This document shows, one piece after another, positions 11,593 to 21,084 of a stretch of 58,563 nt of DNA. How positions within the stretch are numbered: the stretch's first letter is position 1; every line of letters starts with the position of its first letter. This stretch comes from Janthinobacterium sp. Its GTDB lineage: Bacteria; Pseudomonadota; Gammaproteobacteria; Burkholderiales; Burkholderiaceae_D. The notes under the pieces were generated by a model, which made no database searches, had not been told where the DNA came from, and saw only the letters and a list, made by a program, of their open reading frames with translations. Where the stretch lies: NCBI RefSeq assembly GCF_009923995.1, contig NZ_RFSK01000039.1, positions 1 to 58,563 on the forward strand. The letters are read 5' to 3'. Both the position numbers and the translations under genes were made by a program.

Positions 11593-13890
11593 TCAAGCCA
11601 GGAATTCCTGGGCCGGAGCGTCGGGAGCTAACTTTAACAGCAAAATGACCACCGAAGCGCCATTGCCGTCGACCCGATTCTCGATATCGATGCGTCCACC
11701 ATGTTCATCGATGATTTTCTTCACCATCGCCAGGCCCAGGCCCGTGCCGCGCGCCTTCGACGTGACGTAGGGTTCGAAGGCCCGCGCCAGGATCTTCGGC
11801 GCGAAACCGGGGCCATTGTCGGTGATGGCCAGCCGCACGGCGATGTTTACGCCGCCGTCCGCACTGCGATAATGAATTGCTTCCGTCCTTACGTCAATCC
11901 GCGGATGCGGCGAATCCGGCGGCAGGTCCGCCATGGCGTCCTGTGCATTCTGCAATAAGTTGTGTATGACCTGGCGCAACTGCGTGGGATCGCCCATCAC
12001 CATGGGCAGGTTGGGCGCCAGCTGCGGGTGGATGATGTCGCCATCGTCGCCGCGCAGGTACAGGTTCAGGATCTCCTCGATCAGCTCATTCAGGCGCAAT
12101 GGCACCAGCACGGCCGGCGGCGTGCGCGCATAGTCGCGGAAGTCGTCGACCATGCGCTTCATGGCGTCGACCTGCTTGACGATGGTGGTGGTGGCGCGGC
12201 TGAGCAGGTCGGCGTCAGGCTGCTCCAGCTTGCCTTCCAGCTTCATCTGCAGACGCTCGGCCGACAGCTGGATGGGCGTGAGCGGATTCTTGATTTCATG
12301 CGCCAGGCGGCGCGCCACCTCGCCCCAGGCGATCGAGCGCTGGGCGGAAATGACGTCGGAAATATCATCGAACACGACGATGTAGCCGCTGCCGGACTCC
12401 AGCGGCAGGCGCGAGCCGCGGGCCAGCAGGGTGATGTCGTGCTCGTCGGCACTGCTGCCCAGACGGCGCGGGATCTCGATCTGGCGCTGCCAGTGCAGGC
12501 GCTGCAGGTTGCGGCCGGATGCCGATTGCGCGCTCTGCGCCGTGAAGGCGCTGATGATGGCGGAACCAAATTCTTCCATTCCGGCAATATCGGCCAGCGG
12601 CTGGCCCACCATGCTGGCCCCCGAATGCTGCAGGATGCGCTCCACCGATTCATTGCAGGTCACCAGCTTGAAGTCGCCATCGAGCACCATCACGCCGGCC
12701 GACATATTGGCCAGCACGGATTCCAGGTGGGCCTTGGCGTTTTGCAGCGCGGCGCGGTTGCTTTCCACGGCCGTGCGCGCGTCGAGCAGCTGGCGCGTCA
12801 TGATGTTGAACGATTGCGTCAGGGTACCCAGCTCATCCTTGGAGGCGACGATGGGGCGCGGCGACAGGTCGCCCTCGGCCACGGCGCGCGTGCCTTCCGC
12901 CAGCAGCAGCAGGGGCTGGGCCAGGTTGCCGGCGATCAGGAAGGCGCTGCCGATGGCGCCAAAGATGGCCAGCAGCAAGGTCAAGGTGAGGATTTCCATG
13001 TACATCTTGCGCAAGCCCACGCGCGCGACGAAGCGTTCCTTGTACTCGCTGTAGGCGGCGCGCAGCATTTCGCCGTTCGTCGCCAGCTTGGGCGGCACCG
13101 ATTGCAGCAATTGCAGGTAGCGGGGCGACACGGATGGCCCCGGCACGGCGACCAGCACGCGCAGACGCAGGCCGGCGGCCGCATCGAGGGCGGCCGGTGG
13201 CCCGGCGCGGATACCGCCGCCGCCCGACTCCATGCTGTCGTCATGCAACTCCAGCCCGCCCTCGGCGGACGCGTAGCCGGCCGGCAAGGCTGCCTGCGCC
13301 AGCATGGCCGGCGTGGGCAGGTCGGCCGCGCTGTGCGGGCCGGCGCTGGCCAGCAGGACGCCATCGCCGCTGACGATCATGACGTTTTGCATGCCTTCCT
13401 CGCGCAGCAGGCTGGTCAGCACCGCCGGACCGGCCACCGGGTCGGCGCGCATTTCGTCGACCGCCTTGTGGCCGCGGTGGTCGAGCTCGACCAGGGCCGC
13501 ATCGAGGCCCGCGCGGCCCAGCTCCAGGCCCGATTCCAGCGCCGCTTCAATCTTGACGTTGAACCACGATTCGATGGAATGGGACACGAAGCGCACGGAC
13601 ACGACGAAAATCACGAGACCGGGCAGGATGCCGACGATGGCGAACAGCATCACCAGGCGCGTCATCAGCTTGGAGCCGAATTTGCCGCTCTTGTAGCGCG
13701 CGTACAGGCGCCCCAGGGAAATGCCGACCAGCGCCAGCAGGGAAACGGCCACGGCGGCGTTGAGCCCCAGCAGCCAGGAATAATAACGGTCGAAAAAGCC
13801 GGAATTGTCGGATGCCGAGGCCAGCAGGAACAGCAGGATACTGACAATGCCGCCGCCCACCACCAGCAGATAGCGCAATGCTTGACTCAC
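11593..13890 (-). CDS. NtrY-like membrane sensor histidine kinase
   Basis: A 765-residue sensor kinase. It has two N-terminal transmembrane helices, a third near 75-100, a periplasmic sensor stretch, a further helix near 300 followed by a HAMP domain, a PAS domain (about 375-480), a HisKA domain with HEIKNPLTPIQLS (phospho-His about 530) and an HATPase domain with DNGPGF and TGLGLAMVKK. The start is a GTG at 13890 overlapping by one base the TAG of the DUF4390 gene. Its partner is the NtrX-like regulator just downstream. NtrY-type kinases in Proteobacteria often respond to nitrogen or redox state; the signal here is not visible. Confidence 0.92.
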   Translation of the reverse strand: MSQALRYLLVVGGGIVSILLFLLASASDNSGFFDRYYSWLLGLNAAVAVSLLALVGISLGRLYARYKSGKFGSKLMTRLVMLFAIVGILPGLVIFVVSVRFVSHSIESWFNVKIEAALESGLELGRAGLDAALVELDHRGHKAVDEMRADPVAGPAVLTSLLREEGMQNVMIVSGDGVLLASAGPHSAADLPTPAMLAQAALPAGYASAEGGLELHDDSMESGGGGIRAGPPAALDAAAGLRLRVLVAVPGPSVSPRYLQLLQSVPPKLATNGEMLRAAYSEYKERFVARVGLRKMYMEILTLTLLLAIFGAIGSAFLIAGNLAQPLLLLAEGTRAVAEGDLSPRPIVASKDELGTLTQSFNIMTRQLLDARTAVESNRAALQNAKAHLESVLANMSAGVMVLDGDFKLVTCNESVERILQHSGASMVGQPLADIAGMEEFGSAIISAFTAQSAQSASGRNLQRLHWQRQIEIPRRLGSSADEHDITLLARGSRLPLESGSGYIVVFDDISDVISAQRSIAWGEVARRLAHEIKNPLTPIQLSAERLQMKLEGKLEQPDADLLSRATTTIVKQVDAMKRMVDDFRDYARTPPAVLVPLRLNELIEEILNLYLRGDDGDIIHPQLAPNLPMVMGDPTQLRQVIHNLLQNAQDAMADLPPDSPHPRIDVRTEAIHYRSADGGVNIAVRLAITDNGPGFAPKILARAFEPYVTSKARGTGLGLAMVKKIIDEHGGRIDIENRVDGNGASVVILLLKLAPDAPAQEFLA

Positions 13891-14450
13891 TACTCCGCCG
13901 TATACAAGAAGGTTTTTTTATTCGAAGCCAGGCGCCAGTCACTGTTGTTGAAGGCATTGACCTGTATCGGCTTGGGCAGGTAGTCGCGGTCCATGCCCAT
14001 GCGCAAGGTCACGTTGTAGGTCTGCCCCACTTTCAGCTCGCCGCGCCGCGCCACCAGCCAGCGGCTGGGACGGCGGATCAGGAACAGCGCATCGTCCAGG
14101 TTGGCAAAGCTCTGCTGCAAGCCGCCGCCCGACACATGGTACTGGCGTGTCAGCACGTTGTACGACAGGCGGCTGGTCTGGCGCGCAACGATGGCCTTTT
14201 CATCGAACCAGTACCAGCGGGGCCGGGTCAGTTCGATTTCGGTCGTGAAAAACAGGGGTACGCCATGCTGCACGGCATCATCGAGGTCGTGATTGAGCTC
14301 GAAGGAATAGGTCGCGGCCAGCTTGTAGCCTTCCTCGCTCGACTCGATATAGGCACGGGTGATCTCGACCATATCGGCGGCATGCGCGCGTGGCATGCTA
14401 CAGGCCAGCAGCAACAGCAGCGCCAGGAGTCGGAGGAGTCGTGTTGTCAC
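13890..14450 (-). CDS. DUF4390 exported protein
   Basis: The protein carries a clean signal peptide (MTTRLLRLLALLLLLAC...AHA) and then a beta-rich domain with YSFELNHDLDDAVQHG and PRWYWFDE, typical of DUF4390, a family usually found next to NtrY-like kinases in Betaproteobacteria. I place the start at the GTG at 14450, which gives 186 residues; the frame is open further upstream into rsmB, but that would put about 30 polar residues before the signal. No strong ribosome site is visible, so coupling to rsmB is possible. Its location suggests a periplasmic partner of the kinase; that is inference. Confidence 0.75.
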   Translation of the reverse strand: MTTRLLRLLALLLLLACSMPRAHAADMVEITRAYIESSEEGYKLAATYSFELNHDLDDAVQHGVPLFFTTEIELTRPRWYWFDEKAIVARQTSRLSYNVLTRQYHVSGGGLQQSFANLDDALFLIRRPSRWLVARRGELKVGQTYNVTLRMGMDRDYLPKPIQVNAFNNSDWRLASNKKTFLYTAE

Positions 14451-14493
14451 AAGTGTGCCGATAGTGTCCGTAGGAAAAGGTTCGACGAATCGC

Positions 14494-15921
14494 TCAAGCC
14501 GCATTTTTTTGGAATAGCGCATAGAACAAACCGTCATGGTCCTGCTCCGCGCTGCCAGTCGGCAACAGCTGACCAGGGGCTGTCAAACGGGTCGCATTAT
14601 TGCGCACCGCAAATGCCGCCGCCTGTGCCTCGGATTCTTGCGGCCACAATGAACACGTCACGAACAGCAATTTACCATCGGGACGCAGCATCTGCCACAG
14701 GTTGTCCAGAATTTTGGAAGAAAGTGTTGCAAGTTGGAACGCATCACCCTTGCGGCGCAGCCAGCGGATGTCCGGATGACGGCGCACGATGCCCGAGGCC
14801 GTGCACGGCACGTCGGCCAGGATGCGGTCGTACTGCTGGCCATCCCACCACGCGCTCGATTGCGCGTCCTGCGCCTTCAGGGTCGCTTCCAGGCCCAGGC
14901 GCTCGAGGTTTTCCGCGATGCGCGGCAGGCGCTTGGCGTCGGCATCGATGGCCGTGACCTGCACGTCGGCCAGTTCCAGGATGTGGCACGTCTTGCCGCC
15001 CGGCGCCGCGCAGGCGTCCAGCACGCGCATGCCGTCCTGCAAGTCCAGCAGCGGCGCGGCCAGTTGCGCGCCAGCATCCTGCACGGACACGACGCCCTGC
15101 TCGAAGCCGGGGATCAGCGCCACGCCGATCGGCTTGTCCAGGCGTACGGCGTACGGCCCCACCTGGCGCGCGGCGATGCCCGCTTCCGCCAGCACAGCCA
15201 GATAGGCTTCCACCGTGCTCTTACGGCGGTTGACGCGCAGGGTCAGCGGCGGCACGGCATTGCCCGCCGTCAAAATGGCTTGCCAGTCGCGGGGATAGGC
15301 GAGGCGCAGCGAATCGATCCACCACTGCGGATAGTTCCACTGCGCCAATGGCTGTTGCAGGGCCGCTTCCAGCAAGGACTTGCGCTCGCGCAAGAAACGC
15401 CGCAAGACGGCGTTCACCATGCCCTTGGCATGCGCCAGGTCAGGGTGCGACGTCGCCACCGTGACAGCCTGGTCGACAACGGTAAATTCTTCGTACGGCT
15501 GCTCGCCCGGCTCGGCCGACATCAAGGCCAGCGCGCAGCACAGCAGCGCGGCCAGCATCGGCGGTTCGGGCGCCTTCGACGTCATCAGGCCGACGAGGGT
15601 TTCGCTGCGGCCCAGCTGGCGCATGGTGCGATAGGAAATATCCTGGATGGCGCCGCGCGCCTGCGGGCTGGCGTTCGATTGCGCAAACACCTTGGCCAGC
15701 GCCTGCGGCAGGGCCGTGCCGGTACGCACTTGCGCCACGGCATTGGCGGCGCCCAGCAGGCAGAAGGCCAGCGAGTCGGCGCGCAGATCGGGTTGGAAGC
15801 CTGGCTGCAAGACCGGTTTCAGGTCGGGATGGTAGCTGGGACGCAATTTCGGCGCGGCAGGGGCAGAGGCCTGGCCTGGCGCCGGCTTGGTTTTCAATTT
15901 CAGCGTGGGGCGCTTGTTCAT
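14494..15921 (-). CDS. rsmB: 16S rRNA m5C967 methyltransferase
   Basis: RsmB methylates cytosine 967 of 16S rRNA using S-adenosylmethionine. The 475-residue protein has a basic N-terminus, an N-terminal NusB-like RNA-binding domain (about 55-190) and a C-terminal Rossmann methyltransferase domain. The latter shows DACAAPGGKT near 304 (cofactor loop) and DVPCTASGIVRRHPDI near 373 (catalytic Cys of motif IV). The ATG at 15921 is preceded by a weak GGA; the longer upstream frame covers the promoter region. It is the first gene of the unit leading to ntrY/ntrX-like genes. Confidence 0.93.
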   Translation of the reverse strand: MNKRPTLKLKTKPAPGQASAPAAPKLRPSYHPDLKPVLQPGFQPDLRADSLAFCLLGAANAVAQVRTGTALPQALAKVFAQSNASPQARGAIQDISYRTMRQLGRSETLVGLMTSKAPEPPMLAALLCCALALMSAEPGEQPYEEFTVVDQAVTVATSHPDLAHAKGMVNAVLRRFLRERKSLLEAALQQPLAQWNYPQWWIDSLRLAYPRDWQAILTAGNAVPPLTLRVNRRKSTVEAYLAVLAEAGIAARQVGPYAVRLDKPIGVALIPGFEQGVVSVQDAGAQLAAPLLDLQDGMRVLDACAAPGGKTCHILELADVQVTAIDADAKRLPRIAENLERLGLEATLKAQDAQSSAWWDGQQYDRILADVPCTASGIVRRHPDIRWLRRKGDAFQLATLSSKILDNLWQMLRPDGKLLFVTCSLWPQESEAQAAAFAVRNNATRLTAPGQLLPTGSAEQDHDGLFYALFQKNAA

Positions 15922-16298
15922 AGTTATCCGGTGTGGCTGCGCGCGGCTGGCGGCCTGCTGGCACATTCGCGTGCCGCGCGTCATCAATAAAGGGTCGATT
16001 GTAGCGTTTGTGGCGCCCGCTGACCCAAGCGATTGCAGTGTACAAGGTAAATTGCGGCAAAAAACTGCATATATACAAGCAGAATGGGCCACGCTGATGT
16101 TTTCATGCACCAACATGTGCATGCCATCCTGATAATATCGTGAAACGCCGCGGCAGGGGGCGCCCGCCTGCAAGCGTATTGTTCCCGCCGGCAAACCAGT
16201 ATAATTAACGCAGTCTGGGCGGCTTGGGTACTTGCCGTCCGTTTTGCTTTTTGATTCATTCTATTCATTCTTAACGCGGTTCCGCCGCCATCCTGCTC
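15922..16298. other. Divergent promoter region rsmB/argS with an inverted repeat
   Basis: This 377-bp gap separates two divergent genes. It contains a perfect inverted repeat CATGCAC-CAACAT-GTGCATG (16104-16123), a plausible dimeric-regulator operator, and the argS -10 box. No gene or RNA is apparent. Confidence 0.5.
16179..16205 (+). promoter_or_regulatory. Probable promoter of the argS unit
   Basis: TATAAT at 16200-16205 is a perfect -10. A weak -35, TTGTTC, lies at 16179-16184 with a 15-base spacer. It lies about 95 bases before the argS ATG. Confidence 0.5.
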
Positions 16299-18008
16299 AT
16301 GCTCGCCCAACAGAAACAAGAAATCATCGCCCTGTTCCAGGCCGCCCTCGCTCCCGTCCTGGCCGGCACTTCGCTTGCGCCTTCCGTGGTGCTCGAGCGA
16401 CCACGCGACGCATCGCACGGCGACGTCGCCTGCAACATCGCCATGCAACTGGCCAAGCAGCTGAAACAGAATCCGCGCGAACTGGCGCAAACCATCGTCA
16501 CGGCCGTGCTGGCCAACCCGGCCGGCAAAGGCCTGGTCGAGGCGGTGGAAATCGCCGGCCCCGGCTTCATCAACGTGCGCGTCTCGAACGCCGCGAAACA
16601 GGCTGTCGTGAAGACCATCCTGGCCGAAGCCGACCGCTATGGCCGCAGCACGGCCGGCGCCGGCAAGCAGGTGATCCTGGAATTCGTCTCGGCCAACCCG
16701 ACCGGCCCCCTGCACGTGGGCCATGGCCGCCAGGCGGCCCTGGGCGACGCTTTATCGTCGCTGTTCGACGCGCAAGGCTATCAAGTGACGCGCGAGTTCT
16801 ACTACAACGACGCGGGCGTGCAGATCCAGACCCTGGCCAATTCCGTGCAGGCGCGCGCGCGCGGCTTCAAGCCGGGCGACGCCGAATGGCCCGAGTCCGC
16901 CTACAACGGCGACTACATCGCCGACATCGCCAACGACTTCAAGGCCGGCAAGACCGTGTCGGCCAGCGACGGCTTGCCCGCCACGGCCAACGGCAACGTG
17001 GACGACATCGATTCGATCCGCCCGTTCGCCGTCACCTACCTGCGCAACGAGCAGGACATCGACTTGCAGGCGTTTGGCGTGAAGTTCGACAATTACTACC
17101 TGGAATCGTCACTGTACGCGGACGGCAAGGTCAACAGCGCCGTGGACACCTTGATCAAGGCGGGCCACACCTACGAGCAGGATGGCGCGCTGTGGCTGCG
17201 CACCACCGACTTCGGCGACGACAAGGACCGCGTCATGCGCAAGACGGACGGCACCTACACGTATTTCGTGCCGGACGTGGCGTATCACCTGGTGAAATGG
17301 CAACGCGGCTTCGTGCAGGCCATCAACATCCAGGGCAGCGACCACCACGGCACCATCGCCCGCGTGCGCGCCGGCCTGCAGGCCGTCGACATGGGCATCC
17401 CGCAAGGCTACCCCGACTACGTGCTGCACAAGATGGTCACCGTCATGAAGGATGGCGAAGAAGTCAAGATCTCGAAACGCGCCGGCTCCTACGTGACCGT
17501 GCGCGACCTGATCGAATGGTCGGGCGGCGGCGACATCGCCAAGGGCCGCGACGCCGTGCGCTTCTTCCTGATCTCGCGCAAGGCCGACACGGAATTCGTC
17601 TTCGACGTCGACGTGGCGCTGAAAACCACGGATGAAAACCCGGTGTATTACGTGCAGTACGCGCACGCGCGCATCTGCCGCATCCTGGAAAACTGGGGCG
17701 GCGATGAAGGCACGATCGCCGACGTCGACCTGTCGCCCCTGACTGCACCGACCGAAGCGACCCTGCTGGCGACCCTGGCCGCCTATCCGGAAACCCTGGC
17801 GCGCGCGCAAGCCGAACTGGGACCGCACCAGGTGGCCTTCTACCTGCGCGATCTGGCCGCCAACCTGCACAGCTTCTACTTTGCCGAAAAAGTGCTGGTC
17901 GAGGACGAAGCCGTCAAGCTGGCCCGCCTGGCGCTGGTCGTCGCTGCGCGCCAGGTGCTGCGCAACGGCCTGGCACTGATTGGCGTGTCCGCGCCAAGCA
18001 AAATGTAA
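16299..18008 (+). CDS. argS: Arginyl-tRNA synthetase
   Basis: ArgS charges tRNA-Arg with arginine using ATP. At 569 residues it has the class I layout: an N-terminal additional domain for tRNA D-loop contact (about 1-110), the catalytic core with the HIGH-type motif LHVGHGRQA near 137-140, the KMSK-type loop VKISKRAG near 388, and the all-helical anticodon domain (DALR type, about 450-569). It opens a seven-gene plus-strand unit with short gaps ending at the terminator at 22624. Confidence 0.97.
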   Translation: MLAQQKQEIIALFQAALAPVLAGTSLAPSVVLERPRDASHGDVACNIAMQLAKQLKQNPRELAQTIVTAVLANPAGKGLVEAVEIAGPGFINVRVSNAAKQAVVKTILAEADRYGRSTAGAGKQVILEFVSANPTGPLHVGHGRQAALGDALSSLFDAQGYQVTREFYYNDAGVQIQTLANSVQARARGFKPGDAEWPESAYNGDYIADIANDFKAGKTVSASDGLPATANGNVDDIDSIRPFAVTYLRNEQDIDLQAFGVKFDNYYLESSLYADGKVNSAVDTLIKAGHTYEQDGALWLRTTDFGDDKDRVMRKTDGTYTYFVPDVAYHLVKWQRGFVQAINIQGSDHHGTIARVRAGLQAVDMGIPQGYPDYVLHKMVTVMKDGEEVKISKRAGSYVTVRDLIEWSGGGDIAKGRDAVRFFLISRKADTEFVFDVDVALKTTDENPVYYVQYAHARICRILENWGGDEGTIADVDLSPLTAPTEATLLATLAAYPETLARAQAELGPHQVAFYLRDLAANLHSFYFAEKVLVEDEAVKLARLALVVAARQVLRNGLALIGVSAPSKM

Positions 18009-18028
18009 TCGCGAAGGTCAAACCGCCA

Positions 18029-18748
18029 ATGAATCACGCTTCCTCTTACGCTTCCCGCGCCACGCCGGTCCGCCGCCAGCAGGGCAACACCCTCGTCGGC
18101 ATCATCATCGGCCTGGTCATCGGCCTGGGCATCGCCGTGGTGGTCGCCCTGGTGATCACCAAGGGCTCCTCGCCCTTCACCGACAAGTCGAGCCGGGCCG
18201 GCAAGTCGGCCGAACCGACGGCCGGCCAGATCGCCGACCCGAACAAGCCGATGTACGGCAACAAGGAAGCGGCCAAGGAAGCGGCGCGCGACTTCTCCAA
18301 GGAGCCGCGCGAAATCGGCGCGCCGACGCAGCCGGCCGCCCCTGCCCCCGCGCCAGCGCAGCAGCCGAAGGCGCCGCCACCGGACGCATTGCAGGAGCTG
18401 ATCGGCACCCTGAAGGACAAGCCGGCGCCGAAAGCCCCTGCAGCCGCCCCGGCGCCACAGGCCAAGGCCGAGACGAAGGGCGAAACCAAGGCCGCCGATG
18501 CAGCGGGCGACAAATGGATTTATTATCTGCAGGCCGGCGCCTTCCATGACATGGCAGACGCCGAAAGCACGCGCGGCAAACTGGCCCTGCTGGGCTTTGA
18601 AGCGGCCATCAGCGACCGCAGCACCGATGCCGGCGTGCTGCACCGCGTGCGCATCGGGCCGTTCAACCAGCTCGAAGCCATGAACCGCGCACGCACCAAA
18701 CTGTCCGAAAACGGCATCGATGTCGCCGTCGTCCGCAACCAAAAATAA
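18029..18748 (+). CDS. SPOR-domain membrane protein (FtsN-like)
   Basis: The 239-residue protein has a cytoplasmic N-terminus, one transmembrane helix (about 22-45, TLVGIIIGLVIGLGIAVVV), a long Ala/Pro/Lys-rich periplasmic linker, and a C-terminal SPOR domain (about 160-239, WIYYLQAGAFHDMADAES...VRIGPFNQLEAM) that binds denuded septal glycan strands. This order is that of FtsN-type division proteins, but sequence alone cannot separate FtsN from other SPOR proteins. It begins 20 bases after argS. Confidence 0.85.
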   Translation: MNHASSYASRATPVRRQQGNTLVGIIIGLVIGLGIAVVVALVITKGSSPFTDKSSRAGKSAEPTAGQIADPNKPMYGNKEAAKEAARDFSKEPREIGAPTQPAAPAPAPAQQPKAPPPDALQELIGTLKDKPAPKAPAAAPAPQAKAETKGETKAADAAGDKWIYYLQAGAFHDMADAESTRGKLALLGFEAAISDRSTDAGVLHRVRIGPFNQLEAMNRARTKLSENGIDVAVVRNQK

Positions 18749-18757
18749 GGAACCAGC

Positions 18758-19429
18758 ATGCGTTTTCTGAAAAAAGTCCTGTTTGCCGCCGCCCTGTGCG
18801 GCATCGCCATGGGCGCGTCGGCCTCGCCGGCCGAGCCAAAGAATGGCGTCGAATACGACACCCTGGCCACGCCGCAAGCCACGGACTCGGGCAAGAAGGT
18901 CGAGGTCACGGAATTTTTCGCGTATTACTGCCCCCATTGCAACGTGCTTGAGCCGCAGCTGGCGGCCTGGGTCAAGAAGCAGGGCGACAACATCGTCTTC
19001 AAGCGCGTGCACGTCTCGCGCGACGACAGCGTGGCGCCGCAACAGCGCTTGTTCTTCACCCTGCAGGCCATGGGCCTGCTCGACAAGCTGCACGCCAAGG
19101 TGTTTAACGCCATGCACGTGGAGCGCAACCGCCTGGCCACCGATGACGCCGTGTTCGACTTCGTCGCCAAGCAGGGCGTGGATCGCCAGAAGTTCATCGA
19201 CACCTACCGCTCGATGGGCATCTCGGCCCGCGTGCGCAAGACCGACGCCATGATGCAGGCGTATAACGTCACGTTCTGGCCCATGATCGCCATCGACGGC
19301 CGCTACATCACCTCGCCTTCGCAGGCGAACCAGGGCAGCAAGTCGGCACAGAACGAAGAACAGCTCAATGCCCAGGCATTGACCGTGATGGACGTGCTGG
19401 TGGCGAAAGCCAAAGCGGAAAAGAAGTAA
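18758..19429 (+). CDS. dsbA: Periplasmic thiol:disulfide interchange protein DsbA-like
   Basis: This 223-residue exported oxidoreductase has a signal peptide (about 1-22, cleaved after SAS) and a thioredoxin fold with CPHC at residues 58-61 (YYCPHCNVLEP). The matching cis-Pro loop is VTFWPMIAID. It would introduce disulfides into secreted proteins and be reoxidised by DsbB, which is not in the window. It lies nine bases after the SPOR gene with AAGGA before the ATG. Confidence 0.9.
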   Translation: MRFLKKVLFAAALCGIAMGASASPAEPKNGVEYDTLATPQATDSGKKVEVTEFFAYYCPHCNVLEPQLAAWVKKQGDNIVFKRVHVSRDDSVAPQQRLFFTLQAMGLLDKLHAKVFNAMHVERNRLATDDAVFDFVAKQGVDRQKFIDTYRSMGISARVRKTDAMMQAYNVTFWPMIAIDGRYITSPSQANQGSKSAQNEEQLNAQALTVMDVLVAKAKAEKK

Positions 19430-19431
19430 GC

Positions 19432-19476
19432 ATGTCTATCTCCCCGGCGCAGCCCCGGCACGCGCGCATCGCCTGA
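19432..19476 (+). other. 14-codon mini-ORF coupled to the SDR start
   Basis: An ATG just after the dsbA stop opens a 14-residue frame (MSISPAQPRHARIA). Its TGA overlaps the ATG of the next gene as TGATG (19474-19478). It may be a translational coupler or chance. Confidence 0.35.
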
Positions 19477-20270
19477 TGCACGGCGTGCCTTACAGCGTCT
19501 TCATCACGGGGGCGTCGAGCGGACTGGGCGCCGCCCTGGCGCTGCAGTACGCGCGCCAGGGCGCCCGACTGGGCTTGCTGGCCCGCCGCGGCGACACCCT
19601 GCAGCAGCTGATCGCTTCCCTGCCCCACCCTGAACGCCACCGCGCCTACGCCGTCGACGTGTGCGACCACGCCGCATTGAAAAGCGCCGCCGAAGACTTT
19701 ATCACCCATGCCGGACGCATCGACGTCGTCATCGCCAGCGCCGGCGTGTCGTATGGCACCCTGACGGAGCACGCGGAAGACCTCGATGCCTTCGCCCGTT
19801 TGATGGCCATCAACGTCACGGCCACCGTCGCCACCTTTGCTCCCTTCATCGCCGCCATGAAAAGCCAGGGCAGCGGCCGCCTGGTGGGCATCGGCAGCGT
19901 GGCCGGCATCCGCGGCCTGCCCGGCGCCGAAGCGTACAGCGCCTCGAAGGCGGCCGTCATCAGCTACTGCGAATCGCTGCGCCTGGAACTCAAGCCGGCC
20001 GGCGTGAAGGTCGTCACCATCACGCCCGGCTACATCGACACGCCGATGACGCGGCATAACGCCTACCGCATGCCCTTCCTGATGCCGGCCGAAAAATTCG
20101 CCGCACGCGCCGCGCGCGCCATCGCCGACGGCGACAGCTATCGCGTGATCCCGTGGCAGATGGGCGTCGTCGCCAAGCTGCTGCGCGCCCTGCCCAATGC
20201 CCTCTACGACATGGCCTTCGCCAACGCGCCGCACAAGGCGCGCAGCAAGCCACCCGGCGACAGCCAGTAA
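19476..20270 (+). CDS. Short-chain dehydrogenase/reductase
   Basis: A 264-residue classical SDR. It shows the nucleotide-binding TGASSGLGAALA near 9-20, the NAG-equivalent ASAGVSYG, catalytic Ser in GSVAGIRGLPG, and the YSASK active site with Tyr about 154 and Lys about 158. The substrate cannot be inferred. Its start overlaps the stop of a mini-ORF (TGATG), and birA follows after 15 bases. Confidence 0.88.
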   Translation: MHGVPYSVFITGASSGLGAALALQYARQGARLGLLARRGDTLQQLIASLPHPERHRAYAVDVCDHAALKSAAEDFITHAGRIDVVIASAGVSYGTLTEHAEDLDAFARLMAINVTATVATFAPFIAAMKSQGSGRLVGIGSVAGIRGLPGAEAYSASKAAVISYCESLRLELKPAGVKVVTITPGYIDTPMTRHNAYRMPFLMPAEKFAARAARAIADGDSYRVIPWQMGVVAKLLRALPNALYDMAFANAPHKARSKPPGDSQ

Positions 20271-20285
20271 AACCATACCCTCCCC

Positions 20286-21080
20286 ATGACGAAGCACTCA
20301 GACCTGAACAGCGCGGCCATCGCCGCCCATTGCGCCACGGGCGCGGCCCACGTGGCCATCGAAGTGGTCGACGAAACCGGCTCGACCAACGCCGACCTGC
20401 TGGCGCGCTGCGCCACGCTGGCAGGCCCCACCCTGCGCATCGCCGGCCAGCAGACGGCAGGGCGCGGGCGCGCCGGACGGCCCTGGGTGTCGCAGCCCGA
20501 TGCCAGCCTGATGTTCTCGCTGGCGTGGCGCTTCAAGGGCCCGCTGCACCGGCTGGTCGGCCTGCCGCTGGCCGTCGGCGTGGCGCTGGCCGAAAGCATG
20601 ACTGCCCTGGGGGTACCGGTGCAATTGAAGTGGCCGAACGACCTGCTCAAGGATGGCCACAAGCTGGCCGGCATCCTCGTCGAGACGCAGCAGGCGCCGG
20701 ACGGCGGCGTGTGGGCCGTCATCGGCTGCGGCATCAATTTGCTGATGCCCGATGCGCTGGAACAGCAGATCGGACGCAGCGTCTCGGCCGTGCCGTGGCT
20801 GGCGCAGATGGAGCGCAACACCCTGGTGGCGGCGCTCCTGAGCCGCCTGGCCGGCGTGCTGGCCGAATTCGACGACACGGGTTTTGCGCCGTTTACCGAG
20901 CGCTGGAACCTGCTGCACGCATGGCAGGGCCAGCACGTGAAAATCCTCGACAACGGCCAATTGCTGCAGCAAGGCGTGGCAGCCGGCGTGGACGAACTGG
21001 GACGGCTGCTGCTGCGCGGCGAGGACGGCCTGCAGCACATCATGTCCGGCGACGTTTCCTTGCGCCTGGCACAGGAGTAA
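20286..21080 (+). CDS. birA: Biotin--[acetyl-CoA-carboxylase] ligase
   Basis: This enzyme attaches biotin to the carboxyl carrier protein of acetyl-CoA carboxylase by way of biotinyl-AMP. The 264-residue protein has the catalytic GRGRAGRPWVS loop (about 58-68), LKWPNDLL and KLAGILVE, and a C-terminal cap with VDELGRLLLR. No N-terminal helix-turn-helix is present, so unlike E. coli BirA it should not act as a repressor. coaX follows after four bases. Confidence 0.93.
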   Translation: MTKHSDLNSAAIAAHCATGAAHVAIEVVDETGSTNADLLARCATLAGPTLRIAGQQTAGRGRAGRPWVSQPDASLMFSLAWRFKGPLHRLVGLPLAVGVALAESMTALGVPVQLKWPNDLLKDGHKLAGILVETQQAPDGGVWAVIGCGINLLMPDALEQQIGRSVSAVPWLAQMERNTLVAALLSRLAGVLAEFDDTGFAPFTERWNLLHAWQGQHVKILDNGQLLQQGVAAGVDELGRLLLRGEDGLQHIMSGDVSLRLAQE

Positions 21081-21084
21081 GTAC

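Noticed and set aside
11962..13983. 673-codon plus-strand frame opposite the NtrY-like kinase
   Set aside because: Gln/His/Arg-rich shadow; the minus strand has clear HisKA and HATPase motifs.
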